Shown: positions 24,334 to 34,700 of the stretch, piece by piece
Numbering within the stretch: the first letter of the stretch is position 1
Layout of the letters: every line of letters starts with the position of its first letter
Position numbers and translations under genes: made by a program
The notes under the pieces: model-generated
Seen by the model: only the letters and a program-made list of their open reading frames with translations
Told to the model about the DNA's origin: nothing
The model's database searches: none
NCBI GenBank assembly: GCA_035578905.1
Contig: JAQJVL010000057.1
Location: forward strand, 2,666,001-2,730,000
Reading direction: 5' to 3'
Length of the DNA stretch: 64,000 nucleotides
Origin: Stictocephala bisonia
Taxonomy: Eukaryota; Arthropoda; Insecta; Hemiptera; Membracidae

Positions 24334-24830
24334 CTGAAATATGAAAGAATTAAAAGCCACTAACTACTTTTAGTTTTTGATCTGGTTCAAAAATGTTAAC
24401 AGAGGATAAAACCATACCCTTAACAAGATTGCAAACAGTCTCCTAAGTGACATCACGGCTAAATTTGGTGATTAGAATGTTATTTCACAACAACGGATGT
24501 GCTAATTGAATCACTGCCAACCATCATCTTATTACTCATCTTCCTCGGATAATGCTGAGGATCATGTGTTTTAGGGTGGATATTCTTACTAGCGGTGTCA
24601 TTCCTGGATTATGAAGGGGAGAAAACCATTTCAATCTGTTCATCTCCTTTTATAGTGACACAGCAAGTGTTTTGGCCAACTCAGCTTTCTCAATTTCTTT
24701 TTCCTTCTCTTGTTATCTTGGCATGCACTAGAAGGTAGGTCTCAAGATAATGCTGGTGTTAAGATTGCAGTCTGCATTATATTGTTTTTAGTTGATCTTT
24801 AAAATTGTATGGCAGTATTAAGCATTTGTG
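24334..24830. other. No recognisable gene
   Basis: Moderately AT-rich sequence that could be intron to the possible exon at 24185-24333. No motif seen. Confidence 0.35.
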
Positions 24831-24832
24831 TA

Positions 24833-25315
24833 CAGTAAAGCCTCACTTATCCGACATTAACGGGACGTGATGACGTCGGATAATAGGGAATGATAGTGAA
24901 AACCCTAAATGCAGTAGTACTAAAAAATTAATTTTATTGAGGATTTACACTAAAGTACTGTGTAAAATGTTAAAGCTAAAACAATGAATTTATAGTGAAA
25001 ATGTTTAAAAAACAAACTATCCTAATATATTACCCAATTAAAATTACTTTACAGTATTAATTACTGTACAGTAATACAACTTTACTACAGTGAACCAATC
25101 GGTGAATGGTCACAAAACTACTGAATAAGAATTCATGAGAATTCGCCATTCCCTGTCCTTACAAGCAATGTCTGCCCTAAAAATAGCATTATTTTTAGGC
25201 ATTCAACACTATGAGAAAAGAGTGTCTGCTCACATGGTTCAGTCCCCACTTAAAATAATTCAAGTATGATAAGTAAGAAAACAGTGCGCTGGTTGGTTAA
25301 ACATCAACAGGTATA
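24833..25315 (-). mobile_element. Tigger-type element remnant
   Basis: The end CAGTAAAGCCTCACTTATCC is preceded by TA and is followed by GATGACGTCGGATAATAGGG. It matches the inverse of the right end of the element at 35152-35848. Further in, TGTCTGCTCACATGGTTCAG is close to the inverse of that element's 35360-35385 region, so this is a minus-oriented relative. The other end is not found and was probably lost at the SINE that follows. Confidence 0.55.
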
Positions 25316-25422
25316 TACAGCAGTTTTTGTCATTTTTTAAAATTTTATTTATTTATTTTATTTATTTATTTATTTTTTTTATTTTTTTTTTGTTAAAAAC
25401 TTCACTTGCCAGTTGACATGGG

Positions 25423-25457
25423 CCTAACCTAACCTAACCTAACCTAACCTAACCTAA
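25423..25457. repeat. Interstitial (TTAGG)7 telomere-type repeat
   Basis: Seven exact CCTAA units on the plus strand (TTAGG on the minus strand), the common arthropod telomere motif. It lies inside the SINE, between the 36-bp array and the SINE 3' body, so it does not mark a chromosome end. Confidence 0.95.
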
Positions 25458-25600
25458 CCCACCCGCCCACCCATACAGGCATGGTGTTACTAACCCACCC
25501 GCCCACCCATACAGGCATGGTGTTACTAACCCACCCGCCCACCCATACAGGCATGGTGTTACTAACCCACCCGCCCACCCATACAGGCTTGGTGTTACTG
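25458..25600. repeat. 36-bp G-quadruplex-type minisatellite, locus 2
   Basis: Four 36-bp units with the same minus-strand core GGGTGGGCGGGTGGG as the arrays at 17866, 41980 and 42415, but with GTAACACCATGCCTGTAT in place of their variable half. Confidence 0.95.
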
Positions 25601-25712
25601 TATGCGTCAACTTTATTCAACAAGTGAAGTACCGACCGTTGGCTCAGTGGGGATTCGAACCTTGGACCTAGCCCTCCGCAGTCCGAAGCCACTGAGCAAC
25701 CATGCCGGCTCA

Positions 25713-27089
25713 GAACAGTAATATATTATATTATTTTCAGACAATTTTTAATACAGTTTTGTTTTTAGGATGATTATGTCGTAATTGTTGTTGCATAATT
25801 AATTCTTAGCGCTGTTATTTTTTGGATTGTTCTTGTGAAATTTGCTTTAATATTAACACAGATAGATATACTTTCATTTCATTTTAGTTGCAATACCTAA
25901 AATTACATATGTTGTTTTATACTATACGTGTTTGAAAAATGTCAATCTCTATTTTCAAGCGGCTAAAATCCTCATTACGTTGTGTTTATTATGTGATGTG
26001 AGGTTATTTGTACAAGTTGTTTATTGTTTTGTTCAACATGAGTGGACATAAAACATCAGTTAGTGAGAAGATCATGCACAGTAAGTTAGATGTGGACTTG
26101 GGATACACCCAGAGTGCCTCATCCGCCATACTTGTTACTGAATTTGTGTAAAAACACTTGTATGTACATTGTAAATAGTTTTTCATGTTCTTTTTATTAT
26201 TAAAACATGATTATTTTGAATGTTTAATGAACCAATAGTAACTAATGTTTATATAAACTGTATATTGTGCATAAACAAGGTTATACTTTGGATCACCAAA
26301 AAACAGGTAATTGACGCTTTGTTATATTTATTATAGTAAATTTTGTAAATTTAGTGCAATCCTCTTCAACTTTTCAGAATTTATTTTTCAAAACATTTGC
26401 TTTTGGAAAATCCTTATACATATAATACGTGAAGTTGTTTTTTTGTCAACGCAACTCTTCCCTTATTTCTTCATCAATTTTAACGATTAAGATGTCAACA
26501 AATTTGCCTCCATTTGTGGTTGTGCAGTAAGGTTTCAATTGTTCAATATTTTTACCATTAAGGCTGCAGGAAGCCTCAAAGTACGATTTTTGGTCATAAG
26601 AATAACATGGAGAGGGGGATTTAAATTAGTCAAAATGTAACAGCTGTTCAAATGTAAACAATTATGTATATGAATTTTGACAGCTGTTAGAATGTACACA
26701 ATGTTTATAATATTGAGAAGGTTAATAGATCCTAATCTTAGTAATAACATTAGGTGTTTGTATTTCAACTATAAATAGGTTGAAACTCAAGTGCATTGTG
26801 TGAGCTACTAGAAATAAATGTGCATTTTGTATTATGATTTTACTTCATATACATTCATGTACTTTAACCACTAATATTTGTTGTCAAAATTCGCATGCCG
26901 AGGTGTCATGAGCGCAGCAAGGGAGGGGGTTGGCACACAAATTGTGCAGGAGTTTCCCCTAATAATATAAAGAATGGCTTTAGTATTTATCTAAAATATG
27001 TGTTTTAGTGTAAAAATAAAAAAATTTATGAAAAATATTTTGGTGGCAAAGAAATATAGCGTTTTAAGGAATATTTCCATACTGGTATT
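25713..27089. other. No clear gene
   Basis: AT-rich sequence. Besides the small frame at 26038-26151 nothing is recognisable. The frame at 26535-26768 on the minus strand has no features. Confidence 0.4.
26038..26151 (+). pseudogene. Possible N-terminal remnant of a Tigger-type transposase
   Basis: A 37-codon frame starts MSGHKTSVSEK and continues with LDVDLGYTQSASSAIL, reminiscent of the psq-type helix-turn-helix at the N-terminus of pogo/Tigger transposases (short basic start, then a GYTQSTVSTI-like helix). There is no DDE domain and no terminal repeat nearby. An AGTAAG at codon 15 could also be read as a splice donor, so a first exon of a host gene is an alternative. Weak call. Confidence 0.22.
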
Positions 27090-27535
27090 CAGGGTGCCCC
27101 TGAACTCTCTGAGGATCTTTTTAGGCATTGATTGTGGGTCAAAAACAAGACATAATATCCTATTTAAAAATTTCAAATCACATTCGGTACCCGTACAGCC
27201 ACCATTTTGTATTTTTACAAATTATTTTTTATTTTTAAAACTATTTAATATATAGAGTTAAAATTTGGTATACACATTAATAAAACCATTTTCTTACAGA
27301 AATAAAAAAATCAAATACTCTTTTTTAATTATTTTCAAAATGGTGGCTCTTTAAAATAATTTATCCTTAATAACTTTTTAAAGGTAAGGAATACAACAAA
27401 AATCACAAGAATACCTTCTTTTTGCAAATTAAATTTTCAATCCAAAAAAGTAAAGTTGAATGAAATTGTATGACAAAATCGAGATTTGAGTATTTTTGTA
27501 TTTAATCATTTACCCGTCAATGTGTACAGCCATGG

Positions 27536-28515
27536 TAGAGGTGGGTCAAAGTAACTGGAACTGTCTCGTTGGTACTGTTTCACGATCGTTTAACCGCGAC
27601 AGTTCCGCTACAACATTTGGAACTCCCAGTTCCAACTCCACAGAGCCAGTGATACAGTACCGGCAACGTCAACAGTACTGTGTCAACAGTATTCTCATGG
27701 ACTATGCAGTTCTTAGAAATAAAACAAGTCTCAACCTGTACTTCTGTAGACTCTTAAAATAATTTAATAGCCAATACCAAACAGTTGGGTGCGTGCTATC
27801 GCTAATCGTAGTATTCGCCCTTTATAGTATTATTGTTGTCTTATATTAGTACTAATTTATTATACCCATTACTAAGTACTTTGGCTAAACAATACCTATG
27901 TTTCATTGCCACGTCTATTCCATTGTGAACATATTTTTTACGAAAACAGGTTTAATTATAAATGAAAGACGAACTCAGTTGAAAACTAAAAAAGTTAGGG
28001 AACTCGTCTATTTAAATATGAACTATAATTATGTCAATAAGTGGGCTATATTTAATACTTTGTTTTTAGGCCTATTTAATATATAGGCCTAAAAATGTTA
28101 GCTGCATATTTTGTAAAATAAATCATACTATCCTTTTTTTTATTTTTTTAAATCTTATTATTCCTGAGACTATCTCTTTTTTAATATGCATTATCGTAAG
28201 CATTTAATCGATATATCCATAAAAATGAACGTTATAGATGAATATTTATATTTATGTTGTATTAAAATCAAACATGTGTTTAACAGAGTAAATGTTTATC
28301 TTATAAGTACCAAGCTGGAACTGAAATTATGACTAAAAATCCACACCCATTGTGGTACTGTAGGACTGACACCATCAAAGCTAAAAGTACCACAGAGTGT
28401 GTCTCATGAGTCGTGGAACTGTTTGGAACTGGAACTGTCTCGCGGTACTGTCTCACGGCCGGCACCGTCGCAGTTGCAGCTGGTTTCCGCATTGGTACTG
28501 TTTGGCACACCTCTA
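27536..28515. mobile_element. Non-autonomous hAT element (980 bp)
   Basis: The ends are imperfect inverted repeats: TAGAGGTGGGTCAAAG at the left and, inverted, TAGAGGTGTGCCAAAC at the right. An exact 8-bp target duplication AGCCATGG flanks it (27528-27535 and 28516-28523), as expected for hAT. Inside each end there are several GGAACTG or GGTACTG copies, which look like subterminal transposase-binding repeats. There is no transposase frame. The insertion lies in the left arm of the foldback. Confidence 0.88.
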
Positions 28516-29427
28516 AGCCATGGTGCCGTGCCACGCAAGTCAACCACAACAATACATCAGCAATCTATTCTGATTACTTTCATCCAAAACATTACAATAA
28601 AGTGATTTGTGACATCATTGTAATAAAAATGCCCCTAGCAGGCAACAGGAAAAAATTTGCAGATGATTTTCGTTGTTATTAAACTAAAAATTAAATTTCA
28701 ACCTTAAGTAGTGCCCTAAAACTAAAATTATTGTAAAATTTATTTGCGATGCAAAGCAGTTAGTAGACATATAACAAGTACAATTAAAAAAGTATTAGAT
28801 TATAAATTGAAATGTTAATTAAATTAATTTTACATTATGCTCAAAATGTTGTCCTCTCATTTGATTGCAAAGACGTGGAAAGTGCAATTTGCATTATTAT
28901 TGCATAATTATTTGCAAGTCATTGGAAAGTGACTAGCGCACAGCAGCAAATAATTTTCTTCATTAATAATTCCAACACCTTCAACAATTCTATCAACCTA
29001 GAATTTATAACAATTTTAGTTTTTAGGGCACTGCTTAAGGTTGAAATTAATTTTTAATTTAATAACATGAAAATAATCTGCAAATATTTTGCCGTTGCAT
29101 GCTAGGAGCATTTTTATGACAATGATGTCACAAATCACTTTATTGTAATGTTTTGGATGAAAATAATCAGAATACCTCACTGATGTATTGTTGTGGTTGA
29201 CTTGTGCGGCACGGCACCTTGGCTGTACACATTGACGGGTAAATGATTAAATACAAAAATACTCAAATCTCGATTGTTTATCATCCGATTTCAAACAACT
29301 TTACTTTTTTGGATTGCAAATTTAATTTGCAAAAAGAAGGTATACTAGTTTGTGATTTTTTCGAATTCCTTACCTTTAAAATGTTATCAAGGATCAAACA
29401 TTTCAAAGAGCTGCCATTTTCAAAATA

Positions 29428-29486
29428 CAGTAGAGTCTCGAAAACTCGGCCCTCGATAACTCGGCAGTCCGGATAACTCGGCCGCA
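29428..29486 (+). repeat. Left Tigger terminal repeat with subterminal motifs
   Basis: The end CAGTAGAGTCTCG is followed by three copies of an AACTCGGC motif within 59 bp. The inverted partner is at 32120-32193. The motifs are likely binding sites for the transposase's helix-turn-helix domains. Confidence 0.85.
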
Positions 29487-29859
29487 CAGAGAGGATTAAA
29501 ATGGAAAAAAATTTAAATGTAAAAAATTAAATTATTTTGACCTTGTAAAACCAAAATACTACGCGAATGCGATAATATTGAATCTACGAGTGTATTCCCC
29601 GTGCGAGCGGGCATTGACCTTGAGCGTCAATGTGTAACGGGACAGTTATTTCCCCCTCCCGTCACCGTCGCCGGCCGCCATATTCCTGAGTCAGTCTCGC
29701 TCGTGCATTCTCAGTCCAGTCCAGTCCTCAGTCGAGCGCAAACCAGTGTAGAGTGTGCATCACAGTGGTCTGCTACATACAAGTCAGTGCGTCGCACAAC
29801 GTTTATGTACTGTTGTTGGGAGTTAGTGGATTGTGCTGTGTTAGTGTTGTTAACTCATC

Positions 29860-31539
29860 ATGGCAACTACATCTAAAAGAAAACAAGTAAACTTATCAAT
29901 GGAACAGAAGTTGTGTGCATTAAAACGACTGGACAAAGGAGAAAGTGTAAGCAAGGTGGCTATGGATTTCGGGGTCGGCAAAAGTACAATCGGGGACTGG
30001 AAAAGAAAAAGAACAGAAATAGAAGCGTGGTGTGCTAAGCGAATTTGCAGTGAAACATTAAAAGAAAGAAAAAATATGAAAGAAAGTGAATTCAATGAAG
30101 TAAGTGAGGCACTGTACCTATGGTTTCGTCAAGCTAGAGAAAAAGGAACCCCAATTTCAGGACCGATATTGCAAGAAAAAGCAATAAAATTGTATGAGCT
30201 GTGTAAAAAGGAAGGAGATCCAGAATTTGTAGCAAGTACCGGTTGGCTTGACAGGTGGAAGAAGCGTTACGGTGTCAGGCAACTTACTGTATGTGGTGAA
30301 AAACTTTCTGGGGACATGACGGGTTTTTTAAAATTCAAAGACCAATTTCAACAGCTTATTGAAAGTGAAGGTTTGACAGGCGACCAAATTTACAATTGCG
30401 ATGAAACGGGGTTGAATTTTAGACTCTTGCCAAATAAAAGCCTAGCTTCGAAACATGAAAATTCTGCTCCTGGATACAAGAGAAGCAAAGAACGTGTTAC
30501 CGTCTTGGCCTGCTGTAATGCAACAGGGGATGATAAGCTAAAACTGTGTCTTATTGGTAAAGCTAAAAAGCCACGTGCCTTTAAACATATTGATGTAACC
30601 AGTCTTCCTGTGTCATATAAAAACCAGTCAAATGCATGGATGGATGGAGTAATCTTTAAAGAGTGGTTTTACCATAGTTTCGTACCTGCAGTTGAAAGAC
30701 ACATGAAACTGAAAAACCTCCCAAGAAAAGCACTTCTTATCTTAGACAACGCCTCTTCACATCCAGACGCGGATGAGTTACAAGATGGTGATATAAAGAC
30801 CATGTTCCTGCCCCCCAATGTGACTGCACTCTGCCAGCCTATGGACCAGGGGGTTTTAGCGGCTTTAAAGAAGATATACCGCCGCAAGCTGCTGTCACAT
30901 ATTTTGGATGCCGTTGAAGATGATCAAGATTTGGTGAAAAACTTGAAAAAAATTGACTTATTAGACGTCATTGGATGGCTTGCAGATGCATGGCGTGAAT
31001 TACGTCCTATTACGTTGGTACGTTCCTGGAGAAAACTACTGGACAATGAAGGAAATGAGTTTGCTGAAAAACCTGATGAAGAGGATTCTGGCCTAGTGGA
31101 CTTAATAAGACAGGTTCCTGGTTGTGAAGATGCCAATGACTGTGACGTAACAGAATGGATGGAGCAGGACACTGGAGAAAACATTCTTTCGGATGCGGAA
31201 ATTGTTGAAGTTGTAAAAGGAAAAGAAGACAATGAAGAAAGCATTGGTGACTCTAATGAAGAGGATAAAAGCAAGCCTACTGAAATAAAAATGAGTCACA
31301 GCGAGGGACTGAAAGCTGTTGAAAGTGCGTTGACGTATTTTGAGCAGCAAGGTGCTTCGGCAATGGACATCCTGTTTCTCCGTCGTCTGCGTGACGATGC
31401 CGCTCGCAAGAGGGCCAGGTGCGAAAAACAAAAAACAATAACCAACTTTTTACAAAACAATAATTTACAGGGTACAGAACTGTATTTGTTTTTCGTATTA
31501 TGTTTGCAATGTTTCTATGTAGTGTTTAAATCAATTTAA
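29860..31539 (+). CDS. Tigger/pogo-family transposase
   Basis: 559 residues, one uninterrupted exon. It would bind the element's inverted repeats and cut and paste the element into TA sites. Residues about 5-57 form a psq/CENP-B-type helix-turn-helix (SMEQKLCALKRLDKGESV, then GVGKSTIGDW). Residues about 75-145 form a second CENP-B-type DNA-binding domain (GPILQEKA, STGWLDRWKKRYGV). Residues about 175-370 are the DDE_1 catalytic domain: D181 in YNCDETGL, D296 in LLILDNASSHP and D329 in QPMDQG, a spacing in the normal DD(30-35)D range. The C-terminal part is acidic (about 395-475), then basic. The start is the first ATG, 433 bp inside the left end. After KTITNFLQ the last ~25 residues are hydrophobic and may be read-through beyond the usual family end. 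It resembles domesticated CENP-B/Tigger-derived host genes, but the intact terminal repeats and TA flanks show that it is still a transposon. Possibly active. Confidence 0.93.
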   Translation: MATTSKRKQVNLSMEQKLCALKRLDKGESVSKVAMDFGVGKSTIGDWKRKRTEIEAWCAKRICSETLKERKNMKESEFNEVSEALYLWFRQAREKGTPISGPILQEKAIKLYELCKKEGDPEFVASTGWLDRWKKRYGVRQLTVCGEKLSGDMTGFLKFKDQFQQLIESEGLTGDQIYNCDETGLNFRLLPNKSLASKHENSAPGYKRSKERVTVLACCNATGDDKLKLCLIGKAKKPRAFKHIDVTSLPVSYKNQSNAWMDGVIFKEWFYHSFVPAVERHMKLKNLPRKALLILDNASSHPDADELQDGDIKTMFLPPNVTALCQPMDQGVLAALKKIYRRKLLSHILDAVEDDQDLVKNLKKIDLLDVIGWLADAWRELRPITLVRSWRKLLDNEGNEFAEKPDEEDSGLVDLIRQVPGCEDANDCDVTEWMEQDTGENILSDAEIVEVVKGKEDNEESIGDSNEEDKSKPTEIKMSHSEGLKAVESALTYFEQQGASAMDILFLRRLRDDAARKRARCEKQKTITNFLQNNNLQGTELYLFFVLCLQCFYVVFKSI

Positions 31540-32119
31540 CTTCAAATGTTAATTTAATTTTAAATTTAAGTTCAAATTGATTTTTGTATTCCCTTATACT
31601 ATTTATGTTAAAAAACGAGTTATAAGCATAGTGGTCTATATAGGTAGGTAAGTTAGGAATAAGTTTTTGTTCATTTGGTAGTAAGAAAAAAAAAATTAAA
31701 AATAAAAATGTAATAAATTTTGTTATGTTAACTGATAAATACCCTTGAAAAATGTGCTGTAAGTCGTTGATATGTCTTGTTTTATTTTTATCTCTTCTGT
31801 TAGTTTGTAATTAATTATGGACTTAGTAATCTGCATTATTTCTTATTATGTTTAGGTTATTGATAATATAAAAATATATTTGGAAACTTTTTGCAGTGAT
31901 AACAATATGGTCACAATATTGTCGTTGAGAAATCATATCGTTCTTTTAATTTTATTCTATTAATATATTATAATTATTAGTTATAATTTTACAATATTGT
32001 TAATATTTCATGTAATTTCATGTATTTCACAAATGTAATGCCTTCTGTGGTGTATTTGACGAATAATAACATGATACATATAACCTATCAAAGGACTTTT
32101 ATTCGTTTAAACCTACTTT

Positions 32120-32193
32120 TCCCGATAACTCGGCATTTCGCTAACTCGGCCGCCATTGGGTCCACATTAGGCCGAGTTTGCGAGACTCTACTG
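32120..32193 (-). repeat. Right Tigger terminal repeat with subterminal motifs
   Basis: Inverse of the left end: the last 24 bp match it with one mismatch, and further in there are CGAGTTAGCG and GCCGAGTTATCGGG, further copies of the GCCGAGTT motif. Confidence 0.85.
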
Positions 32194-32559
32194 TAATTAA
32201 AAAAGGTATTTGATTTTTTTTATTTCTGTAAGAAAATGGGTTTATTGATGTCTATACTAAATTTAAACTGTATAGGTTAAATATTTTCAAAAATAAAAAA
32301 TAATTAGTAAAAAAAACAAAATGGCGACTCTAAAGGTACCGGATGTGATTTGGAATTTTTTAATACGATATTATGACTTGTTTTTGACCCACAAAAAATA
32401 CCTAAAAAGATCCTCAGAGAGTTCAGGGACACCCTGTATATAGCCAATTTAATTTGCTAATAAAAAATCATTAAAAATTAAATAAAACACTTCGATTTCA
32501 ATAAATGTATACAAAAACAAGGATTTTAGCCCAGCAGTTTTGGGTACACATATACATAA

Positions 32560-33010
32560 AACCCAAGCAGTTTTCAGGAAAAAAAAATGTTCACCTCGGC
32601 AGCCAAAAAGTTAAATAAATGAATTTTGATATTGTTGATCTGATTTTTAATATTGCCATTTCCTTTAAAATGTATTGCAGCCTTGGGTGCCATATGACTA
32701 GTGTCAGCCAAAGCGTCCAAAGACATTCTTGATGTGCTCATTCTCTTAGTGCCCAATGACTTTAGAATATTGTCAAGCATAAAATTGGAATTAATACCAG
32801 TTCATTGATGTTCCAGTAATGACCCCCTGACTGGCTTTAGTTTGAATATAAGTGTCATAATTGATTTTCTTGGGTTTGAACCATACTAATACACTGCTCT
32901 TGTATATTGCATACTCTGCATTCTTCAACTCAAGGCAAGCAAGATGACACCAAACTTCACATGAAGAACACTTTTTGTTTTCCCCAAATCTTGCCTTCAC
33001 AATTGACACT
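32560..33010 (-). pseudogene. Degenerate frame with a PHD-type zinc-finger fragment
   Basis: The minus-strand frame at 32791-33009 contains KKCSSCEVWCHLACLELKN, the Cys-x2-Cys ... Trp-x-His-x2-Cys pattern of the second half of a PHD finger, followed by AEYAIYKSSVLVWF, as in PHD modules of some LINE ORF1 proteins. The first Cys pair of a full PHD finger is missing, and there is no ATG; the frame opens with GTG after a stop. An adjacent frame at 32574-32780 (MLDNILKSLGTKRMSTSRMS) has no recognised domain and may be the next piece after a frameshift. A host exon remains possible. Confidence 0.4.
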
Positions 33011-33117
33011 AGGTATTATTTATTTTGAGAATTTTTTAAACAAGTTATGACACTTGGGCATGGTTTGTTTAAAAAATAAATAATGCTAAAAATAAAATCA
33101 ATAACTACATAAACTAC

Positions 33118-33255
33118 CAGCGAGAGGATTCAGTGGCTTAGGTATCCAAGGTTTCGAACTCTCGACTGGGCTAGTGGTTTGTACTTAACCCGTTGAATAA
33201 AATTAATACACAGGCCTGCAGGCCCATATGAATTTACAAGTGAAGAACATAATAA
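33118..33255 (+). repeat. tRNA-headed SINE without the minisatellite
   Basis: Same family as 25320-25712 but on the plus strand: ATTCAGTGGCTTAGG in the A-box region, CCAAGGTTTCGAACTC in the B-box region, GTTGAATAAAATT, then GGCCCATATGAATTTACAAG. Where the other copy has 36-bp units and TTAGG, this one has only GCCTGCA. It shows the probable ancestral structure. Confidence 0.65.
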
Positions 33256-33657
33256 TCACCAATTAAATAAAAAAATTATATTGTATAGATTTTTGCCATT
33301 AGCCAGATGATATTGTTACATTAATTTAATGTAAAAATGTACATACAAATCAGTTGATAACTTTGGAAAGCAGATCTAAGATTGAACATTTTATGTTGAT
33401 TAGATTTACCAATGACTTTTATTTAAGATCAACCATTAATAAATCTTTTTTCATTATTTATTGTCAGCCATGAATTATCAATATAAGTAAAAGAATCATA
33501 CAAGCATCTTTTGCTATTTGTGGTATTTATACAAATTTAATTTTTATAAAATAAAGATATAGGGTATTTGATAAAGCCTTGTAACAACTAATTACTTCCC
33601 TAATTCGTATTGGGTGATTAAAAAATAAATGATTATACAAAACTATATAAAACTTAC
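33256..33657. other. Probable intron or intergenic sequence
   Basis: AT-rich; no exon seen. If the minus-strand gene is real, this is downstream of its second exon. Confidence 0.4.
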
Positions 33658-33767
33658 ACTTCGCTATGTTTGTCTCCAAAATCATCAAAATCTGTTCTCA
33701 TCATGTAACGTGACTCCCAATCATCGTAGTCATCCGATGGCAAAGAACTTCCTCGATCTAGGATTTG
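33658..33767 (-). CDS. Candidate internal exon of an unrecognised host gene
   Basis: On the minus strand a T-rich acceptor (ATTTTTTTCAG, 33768 upward) is followed by 110 bp that is open in one frame and ends at a perfect donor (GAAGT then GTAAGT). The frame starts in phase 0 with QILDRGSSLPSDDYDDW and goes on to RYMMRTDFDDFGDKHSEV, acidic and aromatic, with no repeat character. It joins in frame to the candidate first exon at 35927-35971. It leaves two bases (GT) for the next exon, which I could not identify. I do not recognise the family; it is probably a soluble or cytoplasmic N-terminal segment, as no signal peptide or membrane segment is visible. Confidence 0.55.
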
Positions 33768-34374
33768 CTGAAAAAAATATAGCTTTTAATTTTTGGGGAT
33801 TAATATACACACACTCTAATTATTAGCTAAAAACATTTGTACTGAACATTTTAAAAAGAACATTATGATCAAAATCTTAATGTGCAGAAACTAAAATACC
33901 ACAATTACATCATAATAAAAGTAATTCAATAATCATTAACATACTTATTATTTATTAAATGTTCTTAAAACTAAGTAAGTTTACTAAAACCCATTTTCAA
34001 ATATTTTAAGTTCAAGGGAATATACTGAGAGATAGACAACATTTTTACAATCTATTTTATGTTTTTTTTTTTATGCTGAAGAGTCTAATTGCTAAATTAG
34101 ATATGCTAAAGAATATCTAATTTGTTTCAAAAAATGTATATTTTAATCAATAAAAACTTCCCTTACCTAAATTATTCTATCCAAACTAATGTAATAATCG
34201 TTAAATTATTCTATCCAAACTAATGTAATAATCGTTATAAGATTTCAACGCCCACTTTCAAATTAAAGTCCAGACTTTTAGGAATCCTATCATCAGATCC
34301 ACATCCAACCAAAATAGAAACAAATTTGTACTTTATTTTTGAGCCTCTCATATTCAGCTTTCAGACCCAGTGAA

Positions 34375-34700
34375 GAATTGAATTGAATTGAAATCAATTT
34401 TATTTCCAAAATTAAGTACATAGAATTACACAAATTACAGAATATAAGTGACTAAAAACTAAAATAATACAAGAAAAATACAATGTCTAATAACTAAGGA
34501 TACATTTTTAAAATGTGCAATTTTTAAAAACTACATAATCATAATAAGCTATGGAAATTAGCCTACATGGGAGAACAGCCTGTGCGAAAGATTCTCTGCT
34601 GAAGTTGTTAGTGCGTATTTTCACGAGAAATAATTGTCACATACAAAAATAACTTTCAGATTGTGATCATCATAAAGAAGGTAAAATTAATCCCTAGTTT
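34375..34700 (-). mobile_element. LINE 3' end with ATTCA-type tail
   Basis: On the minus strand the text ends TTGGAAATAAAATTGATTTC followed by AATTCAATTCAATTC repeats, the layout of a non-LTR element's 3' end. Upstream sequence to about 34700 looks like its 3' UTR and a decayed C-terminus. No intact frame. Confidence 0.5.

Larger units (their letters stand above)
25320..25712 (-). repeat. tRNA-headed SINE carrying a VNTR and TTAGG repeats
   Basis: Read on the minus strand, the head has A box TTGCTCAGTGG and B box GGTTCGAATCC (25640-25700). Then follow TTGAATAAAGTTGACGCA, four 36-bp units of the G-rich minisatellite, seven TTAGG units, the 3' body CCCATGTCAACTGGCAAGTG and an A-rich tail of AAATAAATAAAT type (about 25338-25395). 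A related SINE at 33118-33255 has the same head and 3' body but no minisatellite or TTAGG, so these were inserted or expanded internally. Confidence 0.75.
29428..32193 (+). mobile_element. Apparently complete Tigger (pogo-like) transposon
   Basis: 2766 bp with 24-bp terminal inverted repeats (CAGTAGAGTCTCG, one mismatch, then AAACTCGGCC) flanked on both sides by TA (29426-29427 and 32194-32195), the expected pogo/Tigger target duplication. Both ends carry additional AACTCGGC-type copies in the first 75 bp or so. It contains one intact transposase frame. It lies in the right arm of the foldback at 27090-32436, so it inserted later. Confidence 0.95.
27090..32436. mobile_element. Large foldback element with two nested insertions
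   Basis: Long inverted arms enclose a short centre. The left arm is 27090-27535 plus 28524 to about 28745; the right arm is about 29015-29427 plus 32194-32436. The ends read CAGGGTGCCCCTGAACTC on the left and, inverted, CAGGGTGTCCCTGAACTC on the right. The left arm is split by a hAT element and the right arm by the Tigger element. Without them the arms are each about 650-690 bp and the element about 1.6 kb. Both flanks are TAT(T/A). No coding sequence of its own. Confidence 0.88.

Noticed and set aside
25423..25457. Chromosome end or telomere
   Set aside because: Only seven units, flanked on both sides by SINE sequence.
29860..31539. Domesticated CENP-B/Tigger-derived host gene
   Set aside because: Intact terminal inverted repeats and a TA target duplication show that it is still inside a transposon.
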